Assembly (NCBI GenBank): GCA_009746045.1 | Contig: RPFO01000102.1 | Coordinates: 1,482,540 to 1,546,539, forward strand | Direction: 5' to 3' | DNA: 64,000 bases | Source: Mesostigma viride | Taxonomy: Eukaryota > Streptophyta > Mesostigmatophyceae > Mesostigmatales > Mesostigmataceae | Part shown: in pieces, positions 48,005-58,949 of the stretch | Layout: the number at the start of each line of letters is the position of its first letter | How positions within the stretch are numbered: position 1 is the first letter of the stretch | Notes under the pieces: model-generated | What the model saw: the letters and a program-made list of their open reading frames with translations, nothing else | Database searches by the model: none | What the model was told of the DNA's origin: nothing | Program-made: the position numbers and the translations under genes

Positions 48005-48189
48005 CTTAGATACTCCTCTCACCTTAGAATTCGGTTCCCTATCCATTACTGTTGTTAAAAAGGATTGATTTAAATTGTTTCCTTCTTTTAAGCCATTAAA
48101 AGCTTTTTCTTTTCTTTCCTTGCCTTAAATTAGGCCTTGTCCTTTATCCTTGTTGCTTTCAGTTAGATTTAATCATTTACTTAATAAAA

Positions 48190-49660
48190 ATGGATCCAGT
48201 GGGTGGTAACATGTCGCCTATACCTACCAATACTCCTACTATGAGTAATAATAATAATAATATAACAACCATAACAACAATCGTGGTAACCGACGGGACT
48301 CACTTGAAACGGTGCACCATCTCACTCCTCAAGGTAATCTTCGTACCTCACCTCCTTCTCCTGTTACTGGTGTGGTCGCCGTCGTCCCTCACTTACCCCT
48401 CCTACCTATGAACAACGTATGCAAGTCAGATTTAGTGATGACCCTTCCCTTACCCTGAACCAGGCCCCTGCCCCTCCTGCAACCTTGGCTCAACCCTCCA
48501 GCAGGTCCTCACTAACTAACAATGTTTCTAGGCCTCCTTCCCACCCTGTGCCTTCCATGCCTGCTTTAACACGGGTCGTGCCTCTGCCCCTGTCGGTCCT
48601 TCTGGGCGCCCTAGTGCAGTTCCCTTTTACCCACCTGCTTCCTGGTCCTACCCTGAGACGGCCTATGAGGCAGCCCAGGTCCCTACCCGTGTGGCTGATT
48701 TAGAAGTTAATAGTGATTTCAGCACCATGCCCCTAGATGACAGAAATTATGATCATTTTGCCTATTCCTCTCTTCGTGAGCAATATACTGTCCCCTTCTC
48801 TTATGGGCACCAGCCTGAAACGGTGGCCCCTTCTAGACCCCTACCCAAGACTTTTCCTCTTCCTTCCTTCTATCCCGCTTATGTAGCAGTGGAAGATAGT
48901 GGCCCTATGGGAAAAACTGACTCTTCTAATCCCCCTAAGCCCCCTGCTCTTCCCCTCTTTGCTAACCTTCCCAAGCTGGATGTCAAGTCTACCCCTCAAC
49001 AGTTTTTCACCTTTATTATGTTGCTTACCCAGAACACAGAGTCGTGGCAGAATCATAATAGATGGCGTCTTCTGATGCTGTATTAGTTCCTCACTATCTT
49101 ACAACCTGTATTACTCCTGAGCTTGCTAACCTCATTCAGTGTGAGTCTTTGGCCTCTCATGCCTACCCTAACTCTGTAGCAGAATTGTTTAAGCGTTTAG
49201 AGAACCATTTAGTCCCTCCTGATTCAGATTGGCAGGATAGATTAGCCTTTGGTACCTTGCAGCAGGGTACTAAATCATTTAAGGAGTATATGAAAGAGTT
49301 TGATGCTCAGATGGTACGAATTAGGGATTTGTCGGGTGCAGAAGTACGTGCTCGCTTCCTCCAAGGCCTCAGTAGACCCTTATTACGTGAAGTCAAGCGC
49401 CAGTTCTCTGCCTACCGTTTTACTGATCTGCCCCTCAAGCATGTGCGCCAGCATCTCTTGCGTGTAGCAGATTTCTTCACCACCCTTCTCTTCCTACCCG
49501 TTCCCGTATTAATAATATTATCCTTACCCCTGAGGAGGAGAACTCCTATGTAGAAGAATTAGATATCTGTGTTACTGACCTTTCAGCCTTGATGTCTCTC
49601 ATATCACATGCTATCATTGTAAGGAAGTAGGTCATCTTAAACGTGAGTGCCCCAAGTTCC
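48190..49660 (+). pseudogene. gag-like region, frameshifted
   Basis: The first part is Pro-rich (48419-48950). At 48691-49060 one frame reads ANLPKLDVKSTPQQFFTF. After a shift, 49062-49500 reads LFKRLENHLVPPDSDWQ, FGTLQQGTKSFKEYMKEF and AEVRARFLQGLSRPLLREV, which is the retrotransposon gag (capsid) pattern. Further shifts near 49500 and 49590 lead to the zinc knuckle. Gag would form the particle that packages element RNA. At least three indels make it non-functional as it stands. Confidence 0.75.
49609..49650 (+). other. CCHC zinc knuckle of gag
   Basis: Reads CYHCKEVGHLKREC, a canonical C-x2-C-x4-H-x4-C nucleocapsid knuckle, in frame 1 of the plus strand. Confidence 0.85.
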
Positions 49661-50093
49661 TTTCGGGTGCTCCCCCTCATCCCGACGCTCGCCCTCCTCG
49701 TACCCCTCAGCGTGCTCCTATTCGTCCTACTTCAGGACGCATTCCCTCAGCTACCCCTAGTAGGCTGAATGCTGTGCAGACAGGACCCCCAGGGTTCCCC
49801 TATGATAATCAGGCTCCCGCACCCTCTTCGCTCCCTCGTGACCCTCCAGCAGTGGCTTTTTCGCCAGGGTCTTCTTCGGGGTTAGTTCCTATGGATTTGG
49901 GGGGGAGGGGGAACAGTAGGCCTGTCAGCCGGGGGTAACCTGGACAGGTCCTTAGATAGTACCCCAGATAAAAATTTTTGCCTGCCTGTTTTTATAACCT
50001 CTGTAGGAGCTGAATCTTCCCTACCACTACGTGTGCGTCCTCTTATGTTCTTGAATGGTGGTTTAACCGTCCCCACACTGTTGTAGACCCTTC

Positions 50094-50927
50094 TTGCATG
50101 CTGATGAACTCTTGAATGTCTCTGTGTTGGTAGATAGCGGTGCGGCTAGCTCCTTTGTGAGCGAGGCCCTAGTTAGGCGTTTAGGACTAGTCCCTACCCC
50201 TCACACCAAACCCGTCACTGTTCATTATGCTGATGGTCGCACCAGTCATTCCCCGGGTACGGTGTCCCTTCCCATGGTTATACAAGGACGTACTGTCAAC
50301 CTGACGGCCACTATAGGCCCTATCACTACCGCTGATGTATTACTAGGATTAGATTGGCACCAGGATAATAAGATTACTATTAATTATGATACCATGGTCA
50401 TTTGGTTTCCAGATAGCTCTTACTGGGTACCGGAACGTCATTATAGATTGGAAAATTTATCCTTGGTAGATATTACTCCTCCTACACCTGTTGATCCTCC
50501 TGTAAGACCTATACCTGAAGTATTAATGTCCAATGATGAGTTGCGTTCTGAATTAAAGGAATATGGATATTTATTATGTATGTTCCTTCAGTTAGAAGTA
50601 CAGGAGATACCTATCACTAATAATAGTGTGGATATAGATATAAACACAGTGGATACAATAGGAGTGGGATTTACTGAAAATGAAATAGTAAGATACATGG
50701 CTGTGATAGATTCCTCAAAAGTTTTTGAAGAAAAGACTCCTTCTTATCCTCCTCCTCGTTCTGTTTTACACCGTGTAGTTATCAAGGACGGTGCAGTTCC
50801 TACGCACTCTCCGATGTATAGAATGGGCCCTACCGAGTTAAAGGAACTAAAACAGATTTTAGTGTCACTATTAGAAGCAGGATTGATAGAGCCTAGTAAC
50901 TCCCCTACTCAGCTGGTGTCCTGTTAG
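50094..50927 (+). pseudogene. pol: aspartic protease and start of reverse transcriptase
   Basis: VLVDSGAASSFVSEALVRRL has the DSGA active site of retropepsins, with DVLLGLDW as the second hallmark about 80 residues later. The reverse transcriptase begins with PMYRMGPTELKELKQILVSL and EAGLIEPSNSPTQ, the usual gypsy start. The frame stops at 50927 and RT continues in another frame. The Asp is intact but the polyprotein is broken. Confidence 0.85.
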
Positions 50928-51472
50928 TTCCTAAGCCAAATGGCAAGTTTCGCCTAGTTACTGATTATAGGAAGTTGAATGATATTACTGTGAAGTCTAA
51001 ATACCCTCTACCTCGTATTGATGATATATTTAATAAGGTTAAAGGTTCCACTTGTTTCACAGTACTGGATTGTGCGGATGGTTTTTGGCAGTTGCGGATA
51101 GCTCCTGAGGATTGCCATAAAACCGCCTTTGCTACCCCTTTTGGTCATTACCAGTTTAGAGTAGCGGCTATGGGACTCTGTAACTCGCCTGCCTCTTTTC
51201 AAATGTTAATGAATGAAGTGCTTAGACCTGTTATGGGAAATTCTCACCTTCCTCAGGTGTCCTCTGATTTAAAGGATCCTTCCTTCTCCTCTGTTTCTTT
51301 ATCTGAGCATGACCGTTCTTGTGCTCAAGCTTACTTAGATGATATTCTTATTTACTCTCCTGATTTTGAAACGCACCTACGTGATTTAAAGAAAGTATTA
51401 GAAATAATGGCTGAAAATTCTTTGTGGGCGCGCCGTGCTAAAGTCGTTCGGGTAGGAGTGTCCCATTTTTAG
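50928..51472 (+). pseudogene. pol: reverse transcriptase core
   Basis: Contains PKPNGKFRLVTDYRKLN, TCFTVLDCADGFWQLRI, FATPFGHYQFRVAAMGLCNS and the catalytic YLDDILIYSPDF. Between the helix NEVLRPVMGN and YLDD there is an extra segment of about 30 residues (SHLPQVSSDLKDPSFSSVSL..) not usual for the family. The frame stops at 51472 where FLGHVLSDAGV continues in another frame. Confidence 0.85.
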
Positions 51473-52932
51473 GGCACGTTCTGTCAGATGCCGGGGTCGC
51501 TACCGACCCGGATAAAACTAAGTCAATTCAGGAATGGCCTACTCCTACCGACGTTAAAGGTGTACGTAGTTTTCTAGGAATTGCTTCTTACTATAGGCGT
51601 TTTATCCCGCGTTTCGCAACTATAGCAGCCCCTATTAATCATTTATTAAAGAAGGATATCCCCTTTGTTTGGAGTAGTGAATGTCAGTCGGCTTTTCAGT
51701 GCCTAAAATCCCTACTCCTTTCCCCTCCTGTACTCATCCTACCGGATACTACTAAACCCTTTGTTGTGGCTACAGATGCTAGTAAGGTAGCTATAGGTGG
51801 CGTCCTTCTCCAGGATCAGGGTCAGGGCTTACAGCCAATTGAGTATATCTCTAGGACAATGCTCCCTGCGGAGCGTAACTATCCCGTACACCAGCAGGAA
51901 CTCTTAGCGGTGGTGTATTGTTGCCACGCGTGGCAGCACTTTCTTAAAGGTGCTCAATTTGATGTCTGCCTGAATGAACCCTGTGAGCTAGATCCTTATA
52001 GGTTAGTTATCCAAACGGATCACCGTCCCCTTACCCATCTTCTCTCCCAACCCAACCTTACCCCTCGGCAAGCGCGCTGGATGGAATTTTTAGCACAGTT
52101 TTCCCCTTTTAAACTTCAGTATGTCAAGGGTGTAGATAACATAGTACCAGATGCACTCTCTCGTCGTGCAGACTACTCCTTTTTCGAGGACCTTGATGTT
52201 CTCAATACTACTCTAGTTCCTACTACTATGGGTGTAACCCCTTATGGTGAACTACCTGATGATGAATCCTATGCCTACCTCTTTCATACAGCTGTTCGCA
52301 TGCCTGATCTCCTTTCTCACGTAGGACTCTCTCTCCCGTGTGAGGCCCTTCCCGTGGCCTCGGTGGGGGGGGAGGGGAAAAATAAAATTTCTATACCGCT
52401 TAGCCATATAGCGACTAGGTCAGGAAAGTCTTATGAAAACATAGTCCCTCTAGGACCTCCCCTTCTCTTTGGCAAGGCGGTAGGAGATCTCTTTAAACCT
52501 GTTCTGGATACCTCTGTAGCGATGCCTACCTCTGATCTTGAACGCCTTATTAGTAGATTTACGGCCACTGAGCCGGAAGCATTAGCTGCCATTGCTGCAC
52601 ATCCCCAACAATTAGGCAAGCACCCTTGTAAATTTGTAGGTGGGTTTTTATATGTGCAGATAGCAGATTCTCCCCCTCAATGGCGCCTGTATGTCCCTCC
52701 TATCTGTCGCTCCTCCTTGCTCTTTGAGTTGCATGACTTAGCTGCTCATCAGGGTGGTAAACGGGTACGGGACCTAGTAGCCCGCTCTTATTACTGGCCT
52801 TCCCTTTATAAGGATGTAGATGAGTATGTTAGAACTTGTCAATCTTGCCAGGAGATGAAACCCAATAACGTAGGACAGATAGCAGAACCTAGGACCTTGC
52901 CTGACCCATCATGCCGTGGGATTCTATCATGA
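51473..52932 (+). pseudogene. pol: RNase H and integrase zinc-binding domain
   Basis: FLGIASYYRRFIPRFATIAA links RT to RNase H. RNase H has VATDASKVAIGG, HQQELLAVVYCCHAW and QTDHRPLTHLL with the expected Asp-Glu-Asp, then PDALSRR. The integrase H2C2 finger is LHDLAAHQGGKRV..CQSCQ. The frame is open from about 51440 to 52932, then shifts for the catalytic core. Confidence 0.9.
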
Positions 52933-53366
52933 TGGATTTTGTAGGACCTTTTAGAAAGAATGATAGGGGCAATGCCCAAATCCTTGTGTTCATAGATCGT
53001 TTTACTCGTATGTGCCATCTCGTGCCGTGTCCTTTAGAACTCACCGCACGTGATTGCGCACGCCTACTATACCTTAATAATGTATACAGATATCATGGTT
53101 TGAGTAGGCAGTTTATTAGTGATAAAGACAAGTTATTTACCTCAGATTTTTGGCAGCAGTTTTTCGCTGCCATCGGTACCAAGGTTACCTACGGTACTGC
53201 CTACCACTCCTCCTCCTCTCATTTAGTAGAGCGTCTTAATAGGGTAGTGGAAGAAGCGCTTAGGCACTATGTTAATGGCTCGGGAAGTGATTGGGAGGAT
53301 TATTTATGTTTGGTAGAGTTCTCCCTCAACAATTGCCCCCAGGCTGCGCATGGATATACGCCCTAA
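52911..53366 (+). pseudogene. pol: integrase catalytic core
   Basis: MMDFVGPFRKNDRGNAQILV has the first Asp, FISDKDKLFTSDFW the second, and HLVERLNRVVEEALRHYV the Glu, so the DDE triad is complete. A TAA at 53364-53366 interrupts GYTP(stop)FFLDTGRQPPTP, where related elements read on through TP.FLL.G..P.TP. That motif continues in the same frame after the stop. Confidence 0.9.
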
Positions 53367-53503
53367 TTCTTCCTAGATACTGGTAGACAGCCTCCTACCC
53401 CTTCGGTTGTTTCGGCACCTGTGATTTCGCCTGCTCCGCGCGAGCCTTCAGTAGCTGGCCGGTTTCTTCGGTCGCTGCGGCTCCGACACCTCTGGTTGCC
53501 TCT

Positions 53504-54214
53504 GTGCCTGCGACCAACGTTTCTGCGCCGCGACGCGAGTCTTCCGCCCCAGCGGCTGTGCCCGCCGTCGCCGTCGCGTCCGAGCCGCCCACCACGTCAG
53601 CGCCGCCCTCGCGGGGTTTCTTCAGCGACCCGGGCGGTCTTCCCAGGCTTTGGGAGGGCGGTCCTCCGCAGAGGATCCCGGTGCCTGACTGGAGCTTAGA
53701 CGGTAACCAGTCGTATGCCGGATTGCCTGTCCCCACGGGCCCTGTTTTCAACATGTGGCCTGGTGGTGCTCCGCCCCCAGAGACCGGTGCGCCAGCTGCG
53801 GAGGCGGGTCCGTCGCGACCCCCTGCGGCATCGGGTCCGACGCGGCCCCCTGTTGTACCGGCGCCGGCTGCGTCTGTGCCGGTTCCTACCCCTTCTTCGG
53901 CCCCTGTCCCTTCGGCCCCGCGGTCTTTGGCTGCGGTTGTTCGGTCCAGTGGCTCTGATCCTCGCGCCACCCGCGCTGCTGATTCCCTTCGGGAGTTGTC
54001 AGAGGGCGATCGGGATCGGGCCCCTTCTGTGGTGCATGCGACTCCGGAGTCGCGCGACACGCCTGTCTTTGGGTACGGTATGTCTGCGCTCGCCTGCCGC
54101 CAGTGTGACCTGCCGCGCGCCTCCGCCGAGCTTGCCATTTCGCCCATGTCCTACGGGTTCTCCCAGGTGTGTCGGGCGCCGCGGGACCGTGGCCTACCAG
54201 TTGAGACTGATCGG
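53504..54214 (+). pseudogene. Third ORF of the retrotransposon, 5' part
   Basis: Pro/Ala/Ser-rich sequence (VPAPAASVPVPTPSSAPVPS) follows integrase, then a more structured part, DTPVFGYGMSALACRQCDLP. It is in the same frame as 55972-56538 once the hAT insertion is ignored. I do not recognise a family. It could be an env-position or accessory ORF, or a long integrase tail. Confidence 0.5.
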
Positions 54215-55963
54215 CAGAGTGAGATCATACGCCGTATAATACGGTATAATACGGTATAATACGTAATACGCTGGCTTTGAGCGTATGATTCATACGTTAT
54301 AATACGTTTTAGCGTATAATGACGTATAATACCGTATTATACCGTATGATGCCGTGTTTTCCGCGTTTTTTTTACGTTTTGCGCGGCTAGGATGCCAGAA
54401 CGACAGGGCAACGATTTGAAGCCACAGATTTCGTATCTCTACTATAAGTACTGACCCGTCTGAACTTTCACAATTCGACGCGATCTTATTTTGACATTGT
54501 GGTGCACAGTGCGCGCACCGTGCGGAGGTGGCCATGGCGACGTGCGTTCCGTTAAAATATGGCTAATCCGGCGGGCGACAGGCGAAAAAATTAAGCCGAT
54601 GGTTAAAAGTGATGTTCTATTATGATGTTTCATAGCAAGATCTGCACTATTTGCAAATTCGCTGCCTTTGTTGGTACAGATTTGCACGGGGGTCTCATCC
54701 AACGTCAATTTGGCCGCGATGAATAATCTAGCATGTGTGCCTGCGACGGTAGAACTCGACATTCGTGGGTTATTTTGATGCAGCAAGAGCCGTTTAGTAA
54801 CGGACACCATGAAAATAACCTAAGCATCTTCGATCTGCGGCCATTTCCTGTCATTTCTAAAATGATTTCGTTCAGGCCTGCGCGATCCGCGGTTAATCCA
54901 TCCATGGCTGGCTGGCTTTTCTTGCGCGCCTGGGTAGGAAATAATGCCGGCCGTGGTACGTTGATTTGCCGCATGTCACCGCCCAGTCTGTTTGCGCTCT
55001 TAATGAACCTGGCATGAAACTTTTTGCGCCGTTTCTGGGTTTTTCTTGCTATTTTGTTCTCCACTTGTTGCAGTTGTGCTATCAGATTTTCCGCAGCTTT
55101 CAATGGTTTTCCTTACGCTGCGTATGCCATGCTTCCTAAAGCTACCCAGAATTGATCGGGCAGTTATCTGGCTTTGCTACGCTTCCTGTATGGAGGTTTT
55201 CACACGGTAGACATTCTATATTGCGTAGTCAAGGACCCTAGCTGCCTGGGAGCGGCATCACCGTTGCAAGGAGCTGGCGAGCTCATAGACGCCTGTCATG
55301 CTCTTCAGCCTGCTGGAAAACAAGGTTGTTGTATGGAAGGTGAGAATATGTGAGTTACTTATCACATCCCCACCTGTTTAGCCTCCGTGGTTCCCCAACG
55401 GGGACACGAGATTAATTAATATTAATTAATTAATTCAGTTAATTAATTAATTAATGCACACCACGAGTCACACACCTGTAGTCACATGCAGCTCAGTATA
55501 TTCACATAGCATCGCACCATGCAAACATACTACATGCATTAATTGTATACTACTGTAGTATTTGCGTGCATGCACAGCCACATATATATATTAAAATATA
55601 TAATTACTTGCATCAAAGTGAAGGCACCCAAGTAAACATAACCAATATAAAGCCACATATATACACATACACACAAGTATGCATGCGCACGTTTACATTC
55701 TCAGTATTACATGCAATACATCGATCGTGTCCACAATATCCACCGTATAGAGTATAGCCGAGGGTAGGGCAACCTTGGATTATGTCCAAAACAGTGTTAA
55801 AAACATGTGGATTGATGGTGGGTGTCTTAAAATGTGTAAAATCAGAGTATTCTGAGTGTGTCCGTACGAAAACGTATAATACCGTATTATACCGCATTAT
55901 ACCGTATTATACATTATACTCCACCGTGACCGTATAACGCGTATAACGTACGATCTCACTCTG
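54215..55963. mobile_element. hAT-type element inserted in the retrotransposon
   Basis: TIRs CAGAGTGAGATCATACG and CAGAGTGAGATCGTACG are flanked by the 8-bp duplication CTGATCGG (54207-54214, 55964-55971). Subterminal arrays of cgtataatacggtataat lie at both ends. Minus-strand frames at 54442-54810 and 54705-55103 are open but not recognised, so the element is probably defective. Confidence 0.85.
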
Positions 55964-55971
55964 CTGATCGG

Positions 55972-56698
55972 CCTCCTTTCGATATGGTTATTTTAGCTGA
56001 TCCGGTGTTCCAGGGTGAGATCCTGGTTCGGCGCGTCCTGTATCGCTGGGCTAGGCGCCACAATGACTTGGACACCTACGGCGGGTTCCAGTGGGCTTAC
56101 CCTCCGCCTCTGGGCATTATGGCCTCAGATGCCCTTACGGTAGAGTTTCCTGCGGTGCCGGGTGCCACGTACAGCACGGTCCTTCAGCCCATCCTAGAGT
56201 GGGATGCCCGTCGTCCAGCGCCCATCCCGGGCCAGGGTTTGGACTCTCGTGGTCATCCTCCTCCCCGGGCTAGCGACTACCTCGAGACGTTCGGGTCGCG
56301 ACAGTGTGCCCGTCGGTGGCGCTCCCGTGAGATTCGGCATATCCGGTTGTGGCCGTCCAACGTGGAGCCCCTGGTAGATCTGTTTTTCCCGACAGGTATG
56401 CGCCCTCGGATCCGGTACCATCGCCTGCTCCTGCGGGCTCTCTGCCTGATCGCGGTAGAGCCTTTCCTACGCCTCTTTGCCTGTGGTTTCCTGGACTGGG
56501 CCCGGGGCCAGCGGCCAGGTCGTTCTTACGCAGCATAGGTATTACTGGGCCTTTCTGGGCCTTTTTCCTGACGGCGTGTGGGCCGATGTTTTCCTCACTG
56601 TAGATAGGCATGACAATGCCGAGGATGTGGCCCACTACCAGGCCTACCTGGAGGTCCTGCTGGCCTCTCGTGGCACTTATCAGACGGATGGCCACTAG
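55972..56698 (+). pseudogene. Third ORF of the retrotransposon, 3' part
   Basis: Reads ILADPVFQGEILVRRVLYRW and GGFQWAYPPPLGIMASDALT in frame with the 5' part. The first frame ends at 56538. A frame shift then brings FPDGVWADVFLTVDRHDNAE and YLEVLLASRGTYQTDGH to a stop at 56698. Function unknown. Confidence 0.5.
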
Positions 56699-57061
56699 AT
56701 AGAGGGCCTTAGGCCCGACCTGAGGGTGTTGTCCCTCCGGTATATAGAGTCGCCCTCACGTTCTGGCCAGTTGACTGGTCGTTCTTGGTCCTTGGTACTG
56801 ATTTGTTTACTCTGTGTGTCCTGCCCAGTGCCGTTCCCCCCCGGCAAGGACTTTGTTCCAGGCAGTTAGGGGAACCTACCACCAGGCTTGGTGCTGGCTA
56901 ACCCTACACCTCCCGGCGTGGTGGTGGAGACCGAGTTAAAATGTTGGTGCCTTGTATGATCTTGGATGGTCTGCCGATTGTGTTGGTGTGTGCTGGGTGC
57001 ATTAGGTTTCCTACCCCTTGTTTTCCTCCCTGTGCGTGGGGAGAGGGCTCCCTACCTTTGT

Positions 57062-57072
57062 GGGGGGGGAGG
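57062..57072 (+). promoter_or_regulatory. Polypurine tract
   Basis: GGGGGGGGAGG lies directly before the 3' LTR, as expected for plus-strand priming. Confidence 0.8.
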
Positions 57073-57646
57073 TGTTACGTCGCGTAACAATTCGTTGTAG
57101 TTACGGACGTAAATTAGGTCCTTGGCCTCGGTTGTTCCTAGGTTTACGTGTAGGCCCAGCTGGGACATTATTGTCCTCGTAACAGTACTGTGGTATATTG
57201 GGTGCCTTTGGGCGCCGCGCCGCGTACTTTATTAGTGGTCCTTATCCTTCGGTAGAATGTAGTGGACCAGCGTGCATCTGTGCACAGTGCCTGTGTTTCT
57301 GTGTTTCTGCAGGCGAGGGCTAGGTCGGCCCGAGCCTGTTGGACCGTTGGTGACCATTTATGCACGTTCCACTCTTTGTGTGGTCACTCGGCGTGTGTTA
57401 AATGAATTAACACATATAGGCTTGGGTCACGGCAGTGTAGTTGTGTTTCCTTCCTCTATTCCTGGAGTAAACGGGTTTTGGTAAATGGTTGTATGGCGTA
57501 TTACAGTAACACATACGTTAATGCATTGAGATCAGCTCCGTCTCGTTCGTCTTTCGCTAGGGGTTTGAGTAGAGGAGGCCTGACCAATTTAGGTAGCATC
57601 AGGCCCAGTAGAGGTAGAGGTGGCGGTAGAAGTTCAGGACGTAACA
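57073..57646 (+). repeat. 3' LTR
   Basis: 574 bp, same termini as the 5' LTR; small indels and about twenty differences by eye. The CTTGC duplication follows. Confidence 0.95.
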
Positions 57647-57651
57647 CTTGC

Positions 57652-58170
57652 CTCTTGGAGGACTACTTAGTTGAAGGAGAACCAAGTGAACCGCTTTTGC
57701 ATCCAGCAATCCACGCTCTACTGCCTCGGCAGGGCACGTCGGTCGGTACTCAGTAGAGGCTGAGGCTTGAGCGTGTCTGCAGATGTGTCGGTCTACACTG
57801 ACATATCGGTAAGATGTACTACTCCATCATGTGCGATACTTATGGGCCATGAGCAATTAAATAGGGTATCGAACTGACCTGAGAGGCTGAGACCTCCACT
57901 GACTACAGCCTGTGGCCGCCGAAAGGGGGGCCGCCGGGTCGGAATGTTGGGGACGGCGTGTACCATATCTACCAAACAAACAAAAGAAATTTAATTAAAT
58001 AAGTACCCACGTGCCATGAACCGAACGGCTGCAGGACAAACAAACAAACAAAAGGTTTTGATTAAATAATAAAGGACTCTAACTGGCTCCCAACAAACAA
58101 TCCAGGGTTATTCGTAATGCAAATACGGCAAACTGACCCCTAATAACAAACTACCATCATGTAGTACCAC
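57652..58170. other. Between retrotransposon and LINE, nothing identified
   Basis: It has two aaacaaacaaa..attaaataa motifs (57975 and 58035) like those at 46400-46480 on the other side of the retrotransposon, perhaps tails of short retroposed repeats. No gene recognised. Confidence 0.4.
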
Positions 58171-58173
58171 CTC

Positions 58174-58806
58174 ATGATGTGGACACCCGCATCGGCCTTG
58201 CCTGGGCCAAGCTCCGTTCGCTCACACCTTACTGGCGCTCGAAGGGCCTGGACGGGCACCGCAAGCGCATGCTCTTCAAGGTCCTCGTCCTCACGGTGCT
58301 CACGTATGGCGCCGAGGCGTGGACCCTCCCACCCAAACTGGCAGCTCGGCTCGACGGCACCGTTTACAGGATGCTCCGGCAGGTCCGTAGGTTTTTCCGA
58401 GCGTCCGTCATCAGAGTCTTTGTATCATGGCATGCCCCGTGTTTCGGACGAGATTAGGCAGCGTAGGATAGCATTTGTAGGCCACCTTGCTCGCACCAGC
58501 CAGGTCGACACCACCCTTGGTCTGGCCGGCCCCCAGCGGCTTGGCCAGCCAGGGCGGCACATTCTGACCTGGCCTGGCCCCGCGGACATTCCCAAAAGGG
58601 TAGGGAAACCTGTCACCAACTACGTTCAGATGTTGCTGGACGACCTAGTGGTCCCAGCCCAGTTTGAGCACCGCATCCACTCTCTCTCCCGTCTTTGGAC
58701 CGCCATGCAGGACAAGACGAGGTGGAAGAAGATTGTTAAGGCGCACACGCCCGACCCTGTGGGCAAGCCACCTCCCCCCAAGCGGAGGAGGCGTTTTGAT
58801 GAGTAG
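58174..58806 (+). pseudogene. LINE ORF2 C-terminal part, 5'-truncated
   Basis: One frame reads RKRMLFKVLVLTVLTYGAEA and WTLPPKLAARLDGTVYRML, the well-known segment after the RT domain of many LINEs (L..LV..VL.YGAE.W). After a frameshift near 58425 it reads VSDEIRQRRIAFVGHLART, then RRRRFDE and a stop. The reverse transcriptase and endonuclease are missing, typical of a 5'-truncated LINE copy. It shares its end and 3' tail with the remnant at 6948-7345. Confidence 0.8.
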
Positions 58807-58945
58807 TGTAGTTAGGATTTTCTAGATAGAATTAGGATCGTTCGATCACGCGGCTTCCTCCACCCCATCCATCATGAAATATGTGCTACATGACCTCCCC
58901 ACGGAGGCATGTTATAATTTAATTTAATTCAATTTTAATCATGTA
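58807..58945 (+). repeat. LINE 3' untranslated tail (copy 2)
   Basis: taggattttctagat, cggcttcctccaccccatcc, atgtgctacatgacctcccc and gcatgttataatttaattta match copy 1 at 7218-7345. Confidence 0.75.
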
Positions 58946-58949
58946 ATGC

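Larger units (their letters stand above)
46589..57646 (+). mobile_element. Ty3/gypsy LTR retrotransposon, full length, decayed
   Basis: LTRs at 46589-47153 and 57073-57646 both run TGTTACGTCG..CGTAACA. The target duplication is CTTGC at 46584-46588 and 57647-57651. A primer-binding site, gag-like, protease, reverse transcriptase, RNase H and integrase follow in the gypsy order, then a purine tract before the 3' LTR. Coding regions are split by several frameshifts and at least one stop. The LTRs differ at about twenty positions by eye, so it is not a fresh insertion. A hAT element has inserted into its last ORF. Confidence 0.95.

Noticed and set aside
54442-55103. Minus-strand frames in the hAT element as a transposase gene
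   Set aside because: No hAT dimerisation or DDE motifs are recognisable, and the frames are short and overlapping.
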